A DNA stretch of 7,442 nucleotides from Planctomycetota bacterium (lineage in GTDB: Bacteria > Planctomycetota > UBA11346): positions 1 through 7,442 of the forward strand of contig JACDEC010000140.1 of the NCBI GenBank assembly GCA_013816645.1, in the 5' to 3' direction. Below the pieces are notes generated by a model that made no database searches, was not told the DNA's origin, and was given only the letters and a program-made list of their open reading frames with translations. Every line of letters begins with the position of its first letter. Positions within the stretch are counted from its first letter, which is position 1. The translations under genes were made by a program, and so were the position numbers. Positions 1-6,190 of the stretch are shown piece after piece.

Positions 1-170
1 GTCGACGTGCGCGCCGCGGTGCGCGAGGCCGAAGGAGGCCGTGGCGCGGAACCGATGCGGCCGGGAGTACGTGTCGAGCGACGATCCATGCGCCTGCCGA
101 TGGTGGAGAGACTGGACAGAGTATGCGCATCCCGTTGGCGGCGGGCAAGCGCGATGCAGGCGCCACTGGC
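1..170. other. Left edge, no supported gene
   Basis: All six reading frames are open across this stretch because it is so GC-rich, so openness carries no information. No rightward gene ends here, since none of the three plus frames has a stop before position 255. A leftward gene could begin at the ATG at 89 (minus strand; residues begin MDRRSTRT) behind a weak GGCAGG. The peptide is rich in Arg, Ser, Thr and Pro, and its third codon positions lack the strong G/C bias of the real genes here, so I do not call it. Confidence 0.4.
120..148 (-). promoter_or_regulatory. Possible leftward promoter downstream of rarA
   Basis: On the minus strand TTGCCC (143-148) and CATACT (120-125) are separated by 17 bp, a reasonable sigma70-like pair. 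It would drive a gene leaving the window on the left, with a leader of about 25-30 bases to the ATG at 89. It lies just past the rarA stop codon. No recognisable protein confirms it. Confidence 0.2.
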
Positions 171-1436
<1,266 letters not shown>

Positions 1437-1442
1437 GGCGCG

Positions 1443-1470
1443 ACCATAGGCGGCCGAGCGGCCGGGGGAA
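1443..1470 (-). promoter_or_regulatory. rarA promoter, leaderless type
   Basis: On the minus strand TTCCCC (1465-1470), a 16 bp spacer and TATGGT (1443-1448) are followed by six bases, CGCGCC, and the rarA ATG. A -10 box at this distance places the transcription start on or next to the A of ATG. The spacer contains the inverted repeat GGCCG-N2-CGGCC (1452-1463). The -10 element is well supported. The -35 assignment rests on its recurrence at the same spacing before ruvA and the GT4 gene. Confidence 0.6.
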
Positions 1471-1555
1471 CGGCGCTGGGGTCGTGACCTGCGCCACCCT
1501 CGGCCTCGCGTCCACCGGACAGGCCGGCCGGACTTTGTGTCGCCGGCCGCGCACC

Positions 1556-2116
1556 ATGCGCCACGATGCCCCCGTGAACCGCCTGATGCGCATCGTCGCC
1601 GCCTCGGTGTCCCTGCCGTTCGCCCTGGCGTTGGTCGTCCTCGGCGTCGGACGGGTCAGCGGCGAGCGTTTCTCGCCCGACAGCTTCGCGCAGCAGGAGG
1701 CGACCTGGTGGGCGCTGCCGGTGGCGGGCACCCGGGTGTCGCCGGTGATCGCCGGCCGCGAACTGCGCTCGCCGCTGGTCGAGCATTGGATCGCCAGCGG
1801 CTACCTCGCCCGGCGACCGGCGCAGGCCGATCGTTGGGACGTCGTCGTCGCCCGGCATTGGAGCTGGCGCACAGGCGACGGTCGCGCGCGCTGGTTCGTG
1901 CGCGAGCTCCAGAGCGAGCCCGCGCAGCGGTGGATCGCCTGGTCGCACGATCATGCCGAACTCGCGGTGCGCGCGTGGCCGGCGGTCATCGGCCTGGTCC
2001 GCGAACAGCGTTACGAGAACGCCTACCTGCTGATGCGTCAGCTCGGGGCGGCGACCACGCCGGAGGACGTGGAACGCTTGGTGACCTCCCTGGTGCCGCG
2101 CGAACTGCGCCAGTGA
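1556..2116 (+). CDS. Putative membrane-anchored protein of unknown function
   Basis: I do not recognise the family. From the ATG at 1556 the product has 186 residues. Residues 1-10 carry a few basic residues. Residues 12 to about 29 are hydrophobic (IVAASVSLPFALALVVLGVG), reading as a signal anchor or uncleaved signal peptide. The rest is hydrophilic and Arg/Trp-rich and would lie in the periplasm if the anchor is real. It includes the tract EATWWALP and a carboxyl end with YENAYLLMRQ. No catalytic motif or cysteine pattern is visible. The start is uncertain: GTG at 1574 has CACGAT six bases upstream, matching two of the three fixed positions of the leaderless box seen at neighbouring genes, and would give 180 residues. 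ATG at 1586 would still keep the hydrophobic segment. It is divergent from rarA, and its stop lies 44 bases before the GT4 gene, which has its own promoter-like element. Confidence 0.75.
   Translation: MRHDAPVNRLMRIVAASVSLPFALALVVLGVGRVSGERFSPDSFAQQEATWWALPVAGTRVSPVIAGRELRSPLVEHWIASGYLARRPAQADRWDVVVARHWSWRTGDGRARWFVRELQSEPAQRWIAWSHDHAELAVRAWPAVIGLVREQRYENAYLLMRQLGAATTPEDVERLVTSLVPRELRQ
1562..1567 (+). promoter_or_regulatory. Weak -10-like box before the alternative GTG start
   Basis: CACGAT ends six bases before the in-frame GTG at 1574, with A at position 2 and T at position 6 as in the other boxes of this window. No -35 partner is present 15-18 bp upstream. If used, the annotated ATG at 1556 would lie upstream of the transcript and GTG 1574 would be the true start. 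Confidence 0.25.
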
Positions 2117-2126
2117 TGTCACGGAC

Positions 2127-2154
2127 TTCCCCCCCTGGGGGACTCCGCTAACGT
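2127..2154 (+). promoter_or_regulatory. GT4 gene promoter, leaderless type
   Basis: TTCCCC (2127-2132), a 16 bp spacer and TAACGT (2149-2154) are followed by six bases, CCCGCC, and GTG at 2161. The geometry matches the rarA and ruvA promoters exactly. The element lies wholly in the 44 bp gap after the upstream gene. A 6 bp stem (2128-2133 with 2137-2142, loop of three) sits across the end of the -35 box and the spacer. There is no T-run after it, so it is not an obvious terminator. Confidence 0.55.
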
Positions 2155-2160
2155 CCCGCC

Positions 2161-3342
2161 GTGACTTCGTCGCAGCAACCGCCGCCGTCGACCGAGCGCC
2201 CGCTGCGCATCCTGCTCGCCAACTCGCACTTCAAGGGCTACGGACAGCCGACGGTGGTGCGTCTGCTCGCGCGCGCCCTCGCGGACCAGGGGCATGCCGT
2301 GCTGGTCGCCTGTCCGCCCGGCAGCGAGTTGATGCAACGCTGCGCGGATGAGGGGATCGCCACCTTCACCGGGGCCCGCTTCAAGAAGACCAACCGCCTG
2401 GTGTCCACTGCGTGCGACATCGCCACCCTGCGCCGATTGATGGCCGAATGGAAGCCGGACATCATCCACAGCAATGGCAGCCAAGACACCTGGAGCCTGG
2501 CGATGGCAAAATGGCGGGGGGGCTTCGCTGCCCCGCACGTGATGACCAGGCACAACACCAAACGAGTGAATCTCGGCATCGCCAACCGCTGGCTCTACGG
2601 GAAGCGCCTGGCCCACCTGGTGCTCGCCGCCGATGCCGTGCGCGCATCCTATCAGCCGCACCTCGACGTAGGCGTGCTCACGACCAGCCGGATCACCGCG
2701 ATCCACCCGCCCTTCGACGACCGGGCGTACGCCCAGCCCATCGACCGCAACGCGGTTCGCGTTGCCGCGGGAATACCGGACGGCGAGCCGATCGTTGGCG
2801 TGGTCGCCCGGCTCGAGGCCTGCAAAGGACACCGCTACCTGCTCGATGCCTTCCCCGCGGTCCTCGCGCAGGTCGCCAAGGCGCACCTGGTCGTGCTCGG
2901 GGATGGCAGCGCGGAGGCCGAGTTGCGGGCACAATCGTCGGCGCTGGGGTTCGCCGACCGGGTGCATTGGCTCGGATACCGGCGTGACGCCGCCAAGCTC
3001 ACCGCGGGCTTCGATGTCGATGTGCTCCCATCGAGCGCCGAAGCGTCACCCACGGTGGTCAAGGAAGCGATGTCAGTCGGGGTCCCCTGCGTCGCTACCG
3101 GAGTCGGCGGCACCGTCGAACTGCTGCGCGATGGTGTCGATGGCTTCGTCGTGCCGCCCGCCGACCCCCAGGCCCTGGCCGAGCGCATCATCCGCCTGTT
3201 GCGCGATCCCGAACTAGCCGCCCGGTTCGGCGCGGCCGCCAGGCAACGGGTGTGGGCGCAGTTCGCGCCATCGGCCTGCGCGCGCTTCCACAGCGCGCTG
3301 TACCACGCCCTGTTGCCGGTCCACGATTGGCCGAGCGGCTGA
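2161..3342 (+). CDS. Glycosyltransferase family 4 (GT-B fold), surface glycan synthesis
   Basis: A retaining GT-B glycosyltransferase predicted to move a sugar from a nucleotide-sugar donor onto a lipid-linked or growing glycan at the cytoplasmic side of the inner membrane. The 393 residues have the two-domain layout. An amino-terminal Rossmann half opens with RILLANSHFKGYGQP (16-30), whose glycine-rich loop is typical. It continues through KPDIIHSNG (98-106) and MTRHN (128-132). The GT1/GT4 carboxyl domain has the donor-phosphate residues R217 and K222 (GVVARLEACKG) and the E-x7-E pair E294/E302 (AEASPTVVKEAMSVGVP). TGVGGTVELLRDGVDGFVV (313-331) is the usual family ending. No membrane segment or signal peptide is seen. 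Donor and acceptor cannot be read from sequence. GTG at 2161 is chosen because the next in-frame ATG, at residue 58, would remove the acceptor-binding loop, and because of the -10 box six bases upstream. Confidence 0.93.
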   Translation: MTSSQQPPPSTERPLRILLANSHFKGYGQPTVVRLLARALADQGHAVLVACPPGSELMQRCADEGIATFTGARFKKTNRLVSTACDIATLRRLMAEWKPDIIHSNGSQDTWSLAMAKWRGGFAAPHVMTRHNTKRVNLGIANRWLYGKRLAHLVLAADAVRASYQPHLDVGVLTTSRITAIHPPFDDRAYAQPIDRNAVRVAAGIPDGEPIVGVVARLEACKGHRYLLDAFPAVLAQVAKAHLVVLGDGSAEAELRAQSSALGFADRVHWLGYRRDAAKLTAGFDVDVLPSSAEASPTVVKEAMSVGVPCVATGVGGTVELLRDGVDGFVVPPADPQALAERIIRLLRDPELAARFGAAARQRVWAQFAPSACARFHSALYHALLPVHDWPSG

Positions 3343-3349
3343 GCTCAGC
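3338..3349. repeat. 12 bp palindrome holding both convergent stop codons
   Basis: GCTGAGCTCAGC is a perfect palindrome. Its left half contains the TGA of the GT4 gene (3340-3342) and its right half the TCA, read as TGA on the minus strand, of the sulfotransferase gene (3345-3347), with only two bases between the stops. Outer CCGA (3331-3334) and TCGG (3355-3358) could pair across a small bulge. With no T-run on either side it is at best a weak bidirectional hairpin. Confidence 0.45.
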
Positions 3350-4058
3350 GAGGTTCGGGCCCCGCTTGCTGTCGATCCGCGAGCAGGGCGATCAACGCAT
3401 AGTCGGCGCTGAACCAGCGCTTCAGGTTGGCAATCGCGTCCTCGTGCAGGGCGCCGTCGTTCCGGGGTGCGCGGTTCGATCGTACCTCGTCGCCGGGCAG
3501 CGATACCGCCTCGGGCAGTTGCAGCAATCCGCGCAGCCGCTCGAAGTCGGCAGCGAGGCTCTCCTGGAAAGCGATGAACCAGATGTCTGCCAGGCGCTCT
3601 CGCGCATAATCGAGGGAAACGAACCAGTCGACCATGCGCTCGCGCACGTGGCTCAGTTCGTTCATCGCCTCGACCGCGTGCTGCCTGCGCGTCGTGTCGG
3701 TCGACGACAGCGAGCGCGCCAGGTCATCCGGCGACGCGAACCGCTCGAAGGCCAGACGTTCCGCCGGAGACCACGACTTCGGCCAGCGCGGGTAGCCCTG
3801 CCGCTCGTCATGCAGGAAGCCGCTGACGAAACGGGATATCGGGTCGCGAAGCACGCTCATCACCGACTCGCCGACTGGGATGTCGCTCAGGCGGACGGCG
3901 TGCGGGTGCAGCTCGAGGCGATGGTTCGCCTCGCGACGCACCGGCTTCAAAGCGTCCTTGACCGCCGTGCCGCCGGTCTTGCGGATGTGCAGCAAGTGGA
4001 GGGGAGGACGACGGTCGAGGCGCTGACGGAGCCTCTTCCACAAGGACCGCTGCAGCAT
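3345..4058 (-). CDS. PAPS-dependent sulfotransferase family protein
   Basis: Predicted to transfer sulfate from PAPS to a hydroxyl on a carbohydrate or other small acceptor in the cytoplasm. Numbering from ATG at 4058 (237 residues), the 5'-phosphosulfate-binding loop is HIRKTGGTAV (24-33), directly after a beta-strand LHLL. The 3'-phosphate motif is VMSVLRDPISRFVSGF (66-81), with R71 and S79 as the expected ligands. The pairing of HxxKTGGT with RDPxxRFxSxF is typical of the family 2-like carbohydrate sulfotransferases. The amino terminus (MLQRSLWKRLRQRL) is a basic, amphipathic stretch that could bind membrane. The frame also opens with a TTG at 4091 (248 residues). I prefer ATG 4058, because the TTG is part of a TTGACT sequence that looks like the -35 box. 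It converges on the GT4 gene and diverges from the GT10 gene. GC is lower than in rarA or hrpB. Substrate is unknown. Confidence 0.88.
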   Translation of the reverse strand: MLQRSLWKRLRQRLDRRPPLHLLHIRKTGGTAVKDALKPVRREANHRLELHPHAVRLSDIPVGESVMSVLRDPISRFVSGFLHDERQGYPRWPKSWSPAERLAFERFASPDDLARSLSSTDTTRRQHAVEAMNELSHVRERMVDWFVSLDYARERLADIWFIAFQESLAADFERLRGLLQLPEAVSLPGDEVRSNRAPRNDGALHEDAIANLKRWFSADYALIALLADRQQAGPEPR

Positions 4059-4064
4059 CCACGC

Positions 4065-4091
4065 AGTCTCGCCCGAGCGCCAATGAGTCAA
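4065..4091 (-). promoter_or_regulatory. Putative sulfotransferase promoter
   Basis: On the minus strand TTGACT (4086-4091) and GAGACT (4065-4070) lie 15 bp apart, and ATG 4058 follows after six bases. The -35 is nearly consensus. The -10 keeps only A at position 2 and T at position 6, and the spacer is short. If real, the longer TTG-started reading frame cannot be translated from this transcript. Confidence 0.35.
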
Positions 4092-4149
4092 TCGCAGCGA
4101 CGGAGAAGGGCCGATCGATTGGGCACAGCGGGCGTTTGACGGCGGATGC

Positions 4150-4166
4150 GCGCTGCTTCGCAGCGC
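4150..4166. repeat. GC-rich hairpin between divergent genes
   Basis: GCGCTGC (4150-4156) and GCAGCGC (4160-4166) form a perfect 7 bp stem with loop TTC, in the gap between the sulfotransferase and GT10 genes. It lies upstream of both promoter-like elements and is not followed by a T-run, so it is not a terminator for either gene. It could be a protein-binding dyad, a REP-like remnant, or chance in GC-rich DNA. Confidence 0.4.
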
Positions 4167-4212
4167 ACACGGCGCGCGGCAAAATCCATAGCGGCGCGGT
4201 GGTCGACGCTCA

Positions 4213-4240
4213 TTGACACTTCAGCGCAGCTGAGAACAGT
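4213..4240 (+). promoter_or_regulatory. GT10 promoter with nested dyads
   Basis: A perfect -35 TTGACA (4213-4218), a 16 bp spacer and AACAGT (4235-4240) are followed by six bases, GCCACG, and ATG 4247. The spacer holds TCAGC-GCA-GCTGA (4221-4233). A wider imperfect pair TGACACT (4214-4220) and AGTGCCA (4238-4244; 6 of 7 positions pair) spans both boxes. That arrangement would suit a repressor operator. No Shine-Dalgarno is present. Confidence 0.55.
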
Positions 4241-4246
4241 GCCACG

Positions 4247-5221
4247 ATGCCGGCGGTCAGGAAGGTGCTGTTCACGGCGAAATCCCCATGGCCGTGGCAG
4301 CGTCAGATCCCCGACCAGGCCCGCTGGGGCGACTGCCACTTCTACTTCGCGGACACGCAGCCGGTCTATGACGCGTGGGTCGTGTTCGAGAATGTCCCGA
4401 TGGAGGAGATGCAGGCCAATTGTTCGCGGACCCTGCTGGTCACCGGCGAACCGCCGTCGCAGAAGCGATATCCCAAGGGCTTCCTCGGGCAATTCTCGTC
4501 GGTGATCAGCTGCGCCCCTCTGTCCCATCCCGAGGTCATCGTCCAGCAGCAATCGTTGCGCTGGTTCGTGGGCGTCGACCTGTCGGGCCCCACCCCGGTA
4601 GCCCGGATGGACTTCGCTGATCTCGCTCGGCCGGTAGCCGGCAAGACCAAGGCGATCTCGTTGATCAGTTCCGCGAAATCCTTCAGCCGCGGCCACCGCC
4701 GGCGCTTGTCGCTGGTTCGATCGCTGAAGGAGCATTTCGGCGACCGGCTCGACGTCTTCGGGCACGGCTTCCAGGCGATACCGGACAAATGGGAGGCTCT
4801 CCACCCCTACCGCTGCACCCTGGTCATCGAGAACTGCGTGCAGCCGCACTACTGGTCGGAAAAGCTCGGCGACGCCCTCCTGGCGGAGTGCCTGCCCATC
4901 TACTGCGGCTGCCCCAACGTCGGCGAGTATTTCCCCGCGTCGGCGATGCGGACGGTGGACCGCGACCGCCCCGACGGCGTCATCGCTGCGGTCGAGGAGT
5001 GCCTGTCGCCGGAGTGTTACGAGACGGCCCTCCCGGCGATCAGGCAAGCCAAGAAGAAGCTGATGTACGAGTACAACGTTTTCGAGCAGGTCGCGCGCTG
5101 GTTGGAGGCGGCGGAACCTCGCGAACCGCGGTGGACGTCCCTGCGGAATGAGGCGTCGTTCATCCGTTGGCCGCGCCTCGACAAGAAACTGCGGAAGATC
5201 CGCCGACTGTTCAGCGGCTGA
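4247..5221 (+). CDS. Glycosyltransferase family 10 (alpha-1,3/4-fucosyltransferase-like)
   Basis: Predicted inverting transferase, most likely moving L-fucose from GDP-fucose onto a glycan at the cytoplasmic face. The 324 residues (typical bacterial GT10 length) carry the family's donor-site signature: FGHGFQAIPDKWEAL (171-185), then YRCTLVIEN (188-196), HYWSEKLGDALL (201-212) with Y202, E205 and K206, and CLPIYCGCPNVGEYFP (215-230). RTLLVTGEPP (61-70) is the usual amino-domain motif. The carboxyl end (residues 308-322) has about eight Lys/Arg and looks like an amphipathic membrane-binding helix, as in Helicobacter fucosyltransferases. No heptad repeats are seen. It is divergent from the sulfotransferase and stops 62 bases before ruvA. 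GC (58-67% in two sampled rows) is lower than in rarA or hrpB. GDP-fucose is the family norm, but another GDP-sugar cannot be excluded. Confidence 0.92.
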   Translation: MPAVRKVLFTAKSPWPWQRQIPDQARWGDCHFYFADTQPVYDAWVVFENVPMEEMQANCSRTLLVTGEPPSQKRYPKGFLGQFSSVISCAPLSHPEVIVQQQSLRWFVGVDLSGPTPVARMDFADLARPVAGKTKAISLISSAKSFSRGHRRRLSLVRSLKEHFGDRLDVFGHGFQAIPDKWEALHPYRCTLVIENCVQPHYWSEKLGDALLAECLPIYCGCPNVGEYFPASAMRTVDRDRPDGVIAAVEECLSPECYETALPAIRQAKKKLMYEYNVFEQVARWLEAAEPREPRWTSLRNEASFIRWPRLDKKLRKIRRLFSG

Positions 5222-5249
5222 TATCCAACGCTCGAGCGACTCGCCAAGA

Positions 5250-5277
5250 TTCCTTCGGGGGGCGCTCGCGATAGGCT
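5250..5277 (+). promoter_or_regulatory. ruvA promoter, leaderless type
   Basis: TTCCTT (5250-5255), a 16 bp spacer and TAGGCT (5272-5277) are followed by six bases, CGCGCC, and ATG 5284. The hexamer between box and start is identical to that of rarA. Two direct copies of GCTCGCG (5264-5270 and 5275-5281) start 11 bp apart, one helical turn, in the spacer and across the -10 to start region. A 10 bp palindrome CGCTCGAGCG lies upstream at 5229-5238. No Shine-Dalgarno is present. Confidence 0.6.
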
Positions 5278-5283
5278 CGCGCC

Positions 5284-5874
5284 ATGTACGATTTCCTGCG
5301 GGGTGCCGTCGCGTCCCTCGACGCCTCGAACCGCCTGTCCCTCGACGTCGGCGGGGTCGGCTACTCGCTGCGCATCAGCGAGCAGTGCCGCAAGATCATC
5401 CCGCTCGACGGCAGCGCGGTCACGGTGTGGGTCCGTCTCATCGTCCGCGACGATGACCTGATCATCTTCGGATTCTCCGACGGCGCCGAACGCACGGCGT
5501 TCGACCTGCTCACCAACGTCCAGCAGGTCGGGCCTACCGTGGCTCTGGCGGTGCTCTCGCATTACGGCGTCGCCGAATTGCGCCGCATCCTGGCGACGAA
5601 GGACGTGGCGGCGCTCAAGAAGGTCAAGGGGGTCGGACCCAAGAGTGCCGAGCGCATCGCCTTGGAGCTGTCAGACAAGGTGGAGCGCATACCCGCGCCG
5701 CTCGCCGCTATGGTGGCGCAGGACAGCGGCGCCTCGGCGGTCGCGGAGGCGCACCGGGCGCTCATCGTCCTGGGCTTCTCACCCAAGGAGGGCACGGATG
5801 CGCTCGCCAAGGTGTCCAAGCCGGGCATGCCGACCCAGGATCTGCTGCGGGCGGCGTTGGCGGTCTTGCGCTGA
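5284..5874 (+). CDS. ruvA: Holliday junction branch migration protein RuvA
   Basis: RuvA tetramers bind four-way DNA junctions and load the RuvB motor for branch migration in recombinational repair. The 196 residues (family about 190-205) show all three domains. An OB-fold has LDVGGVGYSL (20-29) and VRDDDLIIFGF (54-64). Two helix-hairpin-helix motifs follow, NVQQVGPTVALAVLS (78-92) and VKGVGPKSAERIALELSDK (114-132). The RuvB-binding carboxyl domain (150-196) includes HRALIVLGFSPKEG. The start MYDFLRGAV aligns with the family's MIGRLRG terminus, which fixes the ATG at 5284, although the sequence is unusual for a gammaproteobacterium. ruvC and ruvB are not adjacent: a GT10 gene precedes it and a small unknown gene follows. 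It appears to have its own promoter. Confidence 0.97.
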   Translation: MYDFLRGAVASLDASNRLSLDVGGVGYSLRISEQCRKIIPLDGSAVTVWVRLIVRDDDLIIFGFSDGAERTAFDLLTNVQQVGPTVALAVLSHYGVAELRRILATKDVAALKKVKGVGPKSAERIALELSDKVERIPAPLAAMVAQDSGASAVAEAHRALIVLGFSPKEGTDALAKVSKPGMPTQDLLRAALAVLR

Positions 5875-5887
5875 GGCGGCGACTCCT

Positions 5888-5932
5888 GGCTCCCGGACGG
5901 GAAGTCCATGCCAGTCTGGAAGTCGGCTCCCG
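5888..5932 (+). repeat. Short direct repeats after ruvA
   Basis: GGCTCCCG occurs at 5888-5895 and 5925-5932, and GGAAGTC occurs twice between or overlapping them (5910-5925 area and just upstream). The repeats sit in the 80 bp gap between ruvA and the small acidic gene. They are too short to name and may be chance. Confidence 0.2.
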
Positions 5933-5938
5933 CTCAGC

Positions 5939-5944
5939 TAGCAT
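5939..5944 (+). promoter_or_regulatory. -10-like box of the small acidic gene
   Basis: TAGCAT lies 10 bases before ATG 5955, which would leave a leader of only about 3-5 bases. No convincing -35 partner is found 15-18 bp upstream. There is no Shine-Dalgarno, in line with the other genes of this window. Confidence 0.35.
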
Positions 5945-5954
5945 CGCAGCGATC

Positions 5955-6185
5955 ATGGACGCGAGCTGGGCCAGGGACGTGTTCGCCGCCTATCGTACCG
6001 GCGCACTGGGCGCCGACGAATTGTGGTGTGTGGTGCTTGAATGCTTCGAGCACGACCGGGCCGCGGCTTTGGCCGCCAGCGTGCTGCGCGCCTACGTGCC
6101 CAACGAGGTTTCCCTGCGCCGCGACGATCCGGTTGGCGACGAGTTCATCATCGAAGGTCCGGAACTCGACGCGCCCGCAGCCTGA
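5955..6185 (+). CDS. Small acidic protein of unknown function (76 aa)
   Basis: I do not recognise the family. The 76 residues begin MDASWARDVFAAY and look largely helical for the first 50 positions (ALGADELWCVVLECFEHDRAAALAASVLRAYV). They end in an acidic tail with DDPVGDEF and EGPELDAP. There is no signal peptide or membrane segment and no metal-binding motif beyond two isolated cysteines. Strong G/C bias at third codon positions and a TAGCAT box just upstream support a real gene. It follows ruvA in the same direction by 80 bp and converges on hrpB with five bases between the stop codons. Nothing visible links it functionally to RuvA. Confidence 0.7.
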   Translation: MDASWARDVFAAYRTGALGADELWCVVLECFEHDRAAALAASVLRAYVPNEVSLRRDDPVGDEFIIEGPELDAPAA

Positions 6186-6190
6186 TCGCC

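Noticed and set aside
1..170. Partial leftward gene from ATG 89
   Set aside because: Weak third-position bias, low-complexity product and no recognisable family; kept only as a possibility.
2128..2142. Terminator for the upstream gene at the C-run/G-run hairpin
   Set aside because: The stem is only 6 bp, no T-run follows, and it overlaps the promoter-like element of the GT4 gene.
3252..4139. Plus-strand open frame (295 codons) opposite the sulfotransferase
   Set aside because: Shadow of the sulfotransferase; Arg/Ala/Gln-rich with no recognisable domain.
4150..4166. Rho-independent terminator in the divergent gap
   Set aside because: No gene ends toward it and no T-run follows on either strand.
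4088..5047. Minus-strand open frame (319 codons) opposite the GT10 gene
   Set aside because: Arg- and His-rich with no motif, and wholly covered by a GT10 enzyme with clear signature residues.
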